Source: Gymnorhina tibicen
Lineage: Eukaryota; Chordata; Aves; Passeriformes; Artamidae
NCBI GenBank assembly: GCA_013399875.1
Contig: VXAZ01003471.1
Coordinates: 655,871 to 719,870, forward strand
Direction of reading: 5' to 3'
Length of the DNA stretch: 64,000 nucleotides
Positions 58,719 through 64,000 of the stretch are shown piece by piece; position 1 is the stretch's first letter, and each line of letters begins with the position of its first letter. The position numbers and the translations under genes are program-made. The notes beneath the pieces were generated by a model. It ran no database searches and had not been told where the DNA came from. It saw nothing but the letters and a program-made list of their open reading frames with translations.

Positions 58719-58740
58719 ACAAAGTTCTGTAGTGCACTGA
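58719..58740 (-). ncRNA. mature miR-148a-3p (guide arm)
   Basis: These 22 bases, read on the minus strand, begin UCAGUGCAC and end AACUUUGU. That is the dominant mature strand of miR-148a in vertebrates. The seed, bases 2-8, is CAGUGCA, shared with miR-148b and miR-152. The ACUACAG centre separates it from miR-152, which has AUGACAG there. Known targets in mammals include DNMT1 and LDLR; targeting in this species is inferred from the seed only. Confidence 0.96.
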
Positions 58741-58756
58741 CTGCTATCGTACCCAG

Positions 58757-58778
58757 AGTCGGAGTGTCACAGAACTTT
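58757..58778 (-). ncRNA. mature miR-148a-5p (passenger arm)
   Basis: On the minus strand these 22 bases begin AAAGUUCUG and end CUCCGACU. They pair with the 3p arm with the offset expected of a Dicer duplex. Compared with the human 5p arm from memory, there is one substitution at base 10 (U here, A in human). The 3p arm shows none, which fits stronger constraint on the guide strand. Confidence 0.9.
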
Positions 58779-58984
58779 GCTTCCGGAGGCTCCAGTCCTC
58801 CGCCGGTACCGGCGCCGGGGCCGCCCGCCAGCACAAGTTTCCCTGCCTGGGAAGGGAAGGCGCACACGGTTAGCGGTGGGGAAGGGAGCCCCCTCCTCCT
58901 CCGCGGCTCGGCGGGAGACCCGCTGCCCGGGGAAGAGGGAGAAGGAGGCGAAGAGATTTTTTTTTTTTTTTTTTTTTAATAAAT

Positions 58985-59585
58985 NNNNNNNNNNNNNNNN
59001 NNNNNNNNNNNNNNNNNNNNNNNNNNNNNNNNNNNNNNNNNNNNNNNNNNNNNNNNNNNNNNNNNNNNNNNNNNNNNNNNNNNNNNNNNNNNNNNNNNNN
59101 NNNNNNNNNNNNNNNNNNNNNNNNNNNNNNNNNNNNNNNNNNNNNNNNNNNNNNNNNNNNNNNNNNNNNNNNNNNNNNNNNNNNNNNNNNNNNNNNNNNN
59201 NNNNNNNNNNNNNNNNNNNNNNNNNNNNNNNNNNNNNNNNNNNNNNNNNNNNNNNNNNNNNNNNNNNNNNNNNNNNNNNNNNNNNNNNNNNNNNNNNNNN
59301 NNNNNNNNNNNNNNNNNNNNNNNNNNNNNNNNNNNNNNNNNNNNNNNNNNNNNNNNNNNNNNNNNNNNNNNNNNNNNNNNNNNNNNNNNNNNNNNNNNNN
59401 NNNNNNNNNNNNNNNNNNNNNNNNNNNNNNNNNNNNNNNNNNNNNNNNNNNNNNNNNNNNNNNNNNNNNNNNNNNNNNNNNNNNNNNNNNNNNNNNNNNN
59501 NNNNNNNNNNNNNNNNNNNNNNNNNNNNNNNNNNNNNNNNNNNNNNNNNNNNNNNNNNNNNNNNNNNNNNNNNNNNNNNNNNNNN
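58985..59585. other. assembly gap (601 N)
   Basis: An unbroken run of N. Its left edge is a T run of more than 20 bases followed by AATAAAT; its right edge is a C-rich block. Such flanks are typical places for assemblies to fail. The gap removes the centre of the mir-148a CpG island. Open frames that appear to cross it (58777-59760 plus, 58870-59973 minus) are artefacts of translating N. Confidence 0.99.
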
Positions 59586-60479
59586 GCCCCCCGTTCGCCC
59601 CCCCCCGCCGCCTGCGGCCCCGCAGCGCTGCTGCCCCGAGCGGGTCCTGTCCGCCCCCGGCCGTGCCCGGCCCCGGCGTCGGCAGCCGCCCCCGTCCCGG
59701 CTCCCGCAGCCCCCGCGGGGAGGGCTCGGTGTAACCTCGTGGCGGAGGTGTTGTCCCTGAGCGCCGAGTGCCGCGGTACCTCAGCTCCGCGGGCACTTCA
59801 GGTGTCCTGGCTTCCCCCCGGGAGAGCAGCCGGGGCTGCGCGGTGGTGGGTGTGAGCACGAGAATCCTCGGCTGTCTCCGGTTCCCGCTTGGCATTTGAA
59901 GGACTTTTGAAAGAATGTAACAACTTTTACTGAAGAGCGTGTTCCTTCTCCCCGAAGTAATAGCTGAGGGCATCTGTTGTCTGAAAACAATGTTTTCTGC
60001 TCTCTTTCGGAGGTGTCAGGACTTCACTAGTTCTCTGTGGAACTCATCGTACACTACTAGTACAAAATTACCTAAACAAAGCTTTGAAAATAAATCCTGC
60101 AATTGTTTGTATCTCTTACATTGAATTAAAGTCACAGAACTTAAATGTCCGGCTTGTGCACTAGGCTCAGACAGAACTGCTAATGCCACTAGCAGTTTGA
60201 AATACTGATCCAGAGCTCCTCCAGCCATGGAAGCCTCGACAGTAAAAATGCACTTTCTGTACTTGAGGCACTGGAGTAGTTCCAAGAGAACCGTTCACTG
60301 ATATGAGCTGTGTGTACATGCAGGTGTTCGTGGGAGGAGACGTGCTGGCCCTGTCCTGCAGCAGCATCACTGCGCCGTGAACTCCAGTGTTTACGTGGTT
60401 CTTGTCACTGCAGAATCACAGCGATACCTGTTAACCCAAACCTATGGCTGTCATTTCAGTATCTGAAGGAGAAATAATC

Positions 60480-60521
60480 TGAAAAATGCTTTGAAAAAAT
60501 TGAAAAATGCTCTGAAAAAAT
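60480..60521 (+). repeat. 21-bp tandem duplication
   Basis: Two adjacent 21-base units, TGAAAAATGCT plus TGAAAAAAT-type halves, at 60480-60500 and 60501-60521, differing at one base. AT-rich, no gene nearby. Confidence 0.9.
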
Positions 60522-62613
60522 TGTGAAATTAGATTTTGTCTCTTTTAGCTCCTCTGTCTGCAGAAACAGAAAGGCAAGCCTTTCCTGAGCCTTTCTGTTC
60601 TGTTTAAGAAAGGTGTTCTTCCCTCCTTGTTTGCACCTTCACTGTCCTGTTCAGTCATCAGCCCTATTCTGTCTTGCTGCAGCTTGCCGTGTGTAGCAGT
60701 AGTTCCCATCTTCCGGTTGCCCCTCTGTCCCTGCTCCCTCCACATACACCCTCTCTGCTGGGCCATGGAGGAGGCCCCAGCTATGCCTCTGCTACTCAGC
60801 TGTGTGTACAGGAATATTGATTTGACAGTGTGTATGCTCTGTAAAAAAATCAATATTTCAGTAGATTGAGCAGAGTGTGCAGCAGTGTAATGGAGCCCAG
60901 GCTGCTAATGTAATGTGCAGGGGTCCTCATTCAGAGATTGAGGTCAGTCAGAAAATGGAAATGTGTTTTCTTATTTTATTGTGTGCTTCAGATATAATGT
61001 AGGTGTTTATGTTCTAGTGTTAACTTACAGCACGCAGTTACTTTTAAGTCATATCCAACAGAAGGTCACATATTGCAGGTGACATACACAAAAAAGCATG
61101 CCACAGATATACAATCCATTTTTTTAAAGCTTAGTAAATCCCCTCTTACCCTTATCCATCATATATCTATCAAACAACAGTTGTGAGGGAAAATGCATAA
61201 TTTTTGTTTCTGCAAATAATAATAATGTTCCGTTGTTTGGTGCAAACTTGGCTTCTGATTATGTAATGAAACATGCAGTACTTTAACAAACTCCAGCATA
61301 GCGACATGTATCGAAGAGTATCATAACATGAGCATAAGTGAAAAGAACGAGGGAGGAGAAATAACCAATATATGACACAAAACCTGAGTAAAAGCTCCCA
61401 TTGATTTTAGTGGATCTGGGACTTCAGCCAGAATGTTCTCCATGATACATTTTCCACTTTTAAAACTGTTGCATCATGCCTTAAAATGCAGCAAAAGTAA
61501 TTCGTAAAATGACATGAGAAACCACTGCATTCTCGGGCTCAGAGTCAAGATTAGTGTAAGCTAACTATTGTTTCACAGCTCTGGGGACACTTGATACGGT
61601 TTTATCTTTACTTAATAATTTTATCTGCTGGTTTTGTCGGAGGCTATTTCTCATCCACCAAAATCCCTCTCTGCAGGAGTGAGGACAGATCTATACAGCA
61701 GGCAGCGGAGTCTTATGCTTGTGAATGTTACAATGCTTTGTGCTGAATATAGCATACATTTCAAGATGCTACGGGGGCCCTCACGTTTGGTAAAAAAGGC
61801 AAAGCTATTTATTCTTTCGTCATTCACGTTCTTAATTGGAGACTGATTTGGCAGTCGTGGCCGGGGAGGCACGCCGGGCTGGAGCAGTAACATCTTTCAG
61901 TTACAACTCTGGTTTAGGACATGACTCATGGAGAAAGCTTTCAGATGCAAAATACTGCTACCTACAAATGCACACGACACTGGGATTTCTCAGAAGTCAG
62001 TCGATATTCTTCAGTCACTGAACACAGATTTCTCATGTATGTTTCACTGTTCTGAAGTGTTCGTTTTAGTATTAACAGCTGCTGGAAACCTATGCACTCA
62101 CCACTCTTAAAAACATACCTCAAGACAAGCAATATGTCCTAAAATATTTTAGGTGTAGTTTAAAGAATATTACTGTAATAACATAAAATGTAAAAATATT
62201 TTAAAATCACTATGATATAATGTTTTACTTAATGCTAGAATGTTTTTCACAGTACAAGAATGATAAACTGCAATGAAAGTATTATTCCAATTTAAATTAT
62301 AAGATAAATCTCATAGCTGAAGATTAAGAAATAATAATTAGTCTTGCACTTTACTTTGAGAGTCCATCTGTTTTGGCAGCATGCTTCCAACTAAGACGAT
62401 TCAAGAAAGTGGTTACTATGTGAGACAGACAAAAGTACCTGATACAGAGGACCAAGCTGTGACGTTTTGTAAAGTAAAACTGAACAATATTTCACAAAAT
62501 ATTAGTTTAAAAGGTGGGAGACTTTTATGATAGAATTTCCTTTTATGAACTGAAGACTCTGTTTTTCAAGGGTCTTCCTCTGCCAGCTTCGTGCAATAGT
62601 AAATTGGGAGTGG

Positions 62614-62672
62614 GGTTTTGTGGTTTTTGTTTTGGTGTGGTTCTTTCGGTTGGTTGATTTTTTGGTTTTTTT
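62614..62672 (+). repeat. GTTT-rich low-complexity tract
   Basis: About 60 bases of GGTTTT, GTTTTG and TTTTT units with few interruptions, the same class as 33668-33773. It lies in an AT-rich intergenic region. Confidence 0.85.
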
Positions 62673-64000
62673 TTCACTTTGAAGAAATTAGTACATTATA
62701 AGAATTAGTATTTAAATCTAATTGAAAACTGGAGTTATGCTGGATGGAAAATTAATTTTCTCATTAGTTGGAGAACTTCTTTGTTATTTGTACAATAAGT
62801 ATTCAGCCTAAAGCATCAATCAACATTATAGAATGCTTTAAAACAAATGTAAACAATTTATATTATGACAATTTGCAGTATTACTTATTGATAGAAGAAA
62901 AATGATACATAGAAACTCAGTGGCATATAATTCTAATTCTTAGTTGGTTATTATCTGAGCTTGCTCTTGATTAAATATGATTTGTGTTATATCTGTGTAA
63001 TTCTGGTCTTCATTACTATAATAAATGTGCATTAAAACTGCATTATAATGTCCTAATTGTGAAATTGCCATTGAGTAAATTAAGGTTATGAGTATTGTAA
63101 TGCAATATTTTACTGAATGTTTTATTTCCTAGTGCTTAAATTTCCTTGCATATTGGAATCATAAAATTAATTGCTAAAGTTAATAAATAATGATAGATAG
63201 TCTAAGTGAGTGGTAAGTCAGAGAAGAATCCAGGTTTCCTGAATTCCTATTCTCTCTCTAAAGAATAGGCAAAGTTGATACTTCTTTCTGAAATTGTAGA
63301 GATGCACGACTGATATAAATATAATTTTAGTAGAACCTGAACATTACTAAAATAAGACAAGATCAAGTGTCAAATCAAAACTTGAAGATACAAGGACATA
63401 ATGTAATGAACTTTCATTCAAGGCCAGTAGAAATCTTTCTATTGACTTTAATAAAACTGTTATCAATTCATAATGTGCTGGCATCAAGTGTGTGAATAGC
63501 TCCATAGTTAAGTAGCTAAAGATCATAACAGCTTGTACATTAGAAATTTGCAGAATCAAACCCTAGATGTCTCCTAAAATACCTGCAAAGAGTCAGAAGG
63601 GCTCCATTTACATTATAGATCCCAAACAGAGTGACTCTGTCATCCTAATTTTAAAGAAGATAGAAATGGATCTGCAAGGCGATCACTGCTGGGTTAGTGC
63701 AACACTATCTGCAAAACATTAGTATTTTGGAAAACAATGGACATTTCAAAATGTGCTTTTGTTGAGCATTAAAATGAAATTAGAACCTTTCCGAAAAAAA
63801 ACGCCAAACAGGCATAAAAGGACAGAAGCCAGTAAGAATACTCCGTTTTACCCTGTCTGACAATGTTCAACTTTGCATAGCTGGCCCAGGAAGAGACTAA
63901 CTCTGAATCAGTGGGGTTTGAACCTCTCTTGCCCATTTCCCCCAGGGAATGCCTGAACACTAAGCAGCCATCTACTTTGAGGAAAAGAAGGGAAAGTTTG

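Larger units (their letters stand above)
58713..58786 (-). ncRNA. MIR148A: microRNA precursor mir-148a
   Basis: Precursor hairpin of miR-148a, a member of the miR-148/152 family that guides Argonaute to mRNA 3' UTRs. Seen: reading the minus strand, a CCGGA/TCCGG basal clamp (58782-58786 with 58713-58717) closes a stem whose arms are the 5p sequence (58757-58778) and the 3p sequence (58719-58740), around a short loop at 58741-58756. The 3p arm carries the family seed CAGUGCA and matches the human mature sequence as I know it over all 22 bases. The 5p arm differs from the human one by a single base. miR-148b and miR-152 differ in the middle of the 3p arm, so 148a is preferred. The hairpin lies inside a CpG island, with its likely promoter to the right. 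Very confident. Confidence 0.97.
58590..59850 (-). promoter_or_regulatory. CpG island around mir-148a, presumed pri-miRNA promoter
   Basis: CpG is dense from about 58590 to the gap at 58985 and again from 59586 to about 59850, with AT-rich sequence on both sides. Because mir-148a is on the minus strand, transcription should start to the right of 58786, either in the gap or in the GC-rich block 59586-59850. Mammalian MIR148A also lies by a CpG island whose methylation silences it. No TATA box or initiator stands out in the visible part. The exact start cannot be placed because 601 bases are missing. Bidirectional initiation is possible. Confidence 0.65.
59851..64000. other. intergenic, upstream side of mir-148a
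   Basis: Becomes strongly AT-rich from about 62.1 kb, with many TAAT/ATTA motifs, the 21-bp duplication (60480-60521) and the GTTT tract (62614-62672). No coding exon, RNA gene or transposon is recognised. If human gene order holds, NFE2L3 should lie further right, outside the window. Confidence 0.5.

Noticed and set aside
58777..59973. Frames of 327 and 367 codons around the mir-148a island
   Set aside because: Most of their length is the N gap; the rest is GC-rich low-complexity sequence.
1..64000. Exons of NPVF, NFE2L3 or other expected neighbours of MIR148A
   Set aside because: I looked for an RFamide-type peptide and a CNC-bZIP basic region among the translated frames and saw neither. 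The window appears to be purely intergenic around the microRNA.

Overview
This is a stretch of vertebrate nuclear DNA, almost certainly from a bird and probably a passerine. The evidence is at least six CR1 LINE fragments (one keeps an ATTCTATG-type 3' tail, one keeps a recognisable end of the CR1 reverse-transcriptase reading frame) and a damaged endogenous retrovirus whose LTRs begin TGTCCTGGTTTC, an ERVL-like LTR type I associate with songbirds. I find no convincing protein-coding gene on either strand; the long open frames are chance products of GC-rich or repetitive sequence.

The one gene I can name with high confidence is microRNA miR-148a, on the minus strand at 58713-58786. Both mature arms and a closed hairpin stem can be read. 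It lies in a CpG island (about 58590-59850) that is broken by a 601-base run of N, so the presumed promoter of its primary transcript is only partly visible. From human gene order (NPVF - MIR148A - NFE2L3 - HOXA side) I infer that the window is the large intergenic interval around MIR148A, but neither neighbour is seen.

Layout: 1-12.8 kb is intergenic, with one CR1 piece (7.87-8.01 kb) and a 34-bp tandem duplication (11.0 kb). From 12.8 to 22.2 kb there is a broad cluster of CpG-rich blocks. Two contain compact promoter-like arrays of CRE, CCAAT and octamer sites (16.43-16.57 kb and 21.41-21.70 kb), separated by AT-rich, homeobox-site-like sequence. No reading frame there looks like a protein, so I treat it as an uncharacterised regulatory or non-coding RNA locus. 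From 22.2 to 28.5 kb is AT-rich intergenic DNA with a possible non-coding first exon at 26.1-26.2 kb. The ERV occupies 28.58-31.24 kb: two LTRs and a 1.5-kb interior with a gag-like remnant. From 31.2 to 58.4 kb is intergenic, with low-complexity tracts, a 24-bp minisatellite in a small GC pocket (37.16-37.28 kb), a possible conserved element (38.1-38.46 kb) and five CR1 fragments (39.8, 41.05, 41.48, 51.3 and 54.0 kb). From 58.5 to 59.9 kb is the miR-148a island. The remainder to 64 kb is AT-rich with nothing recognised.

No interacting set of genes is present. What can be said is that a conserved microRNA gene shares an apparent gene desert with a second CpG-island complex about 36-46 kb away, on the side its transcription runs towards. 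Conservation, CpG statistics and transcription could not be computed here; statements about them are visual judgement and are marked so.
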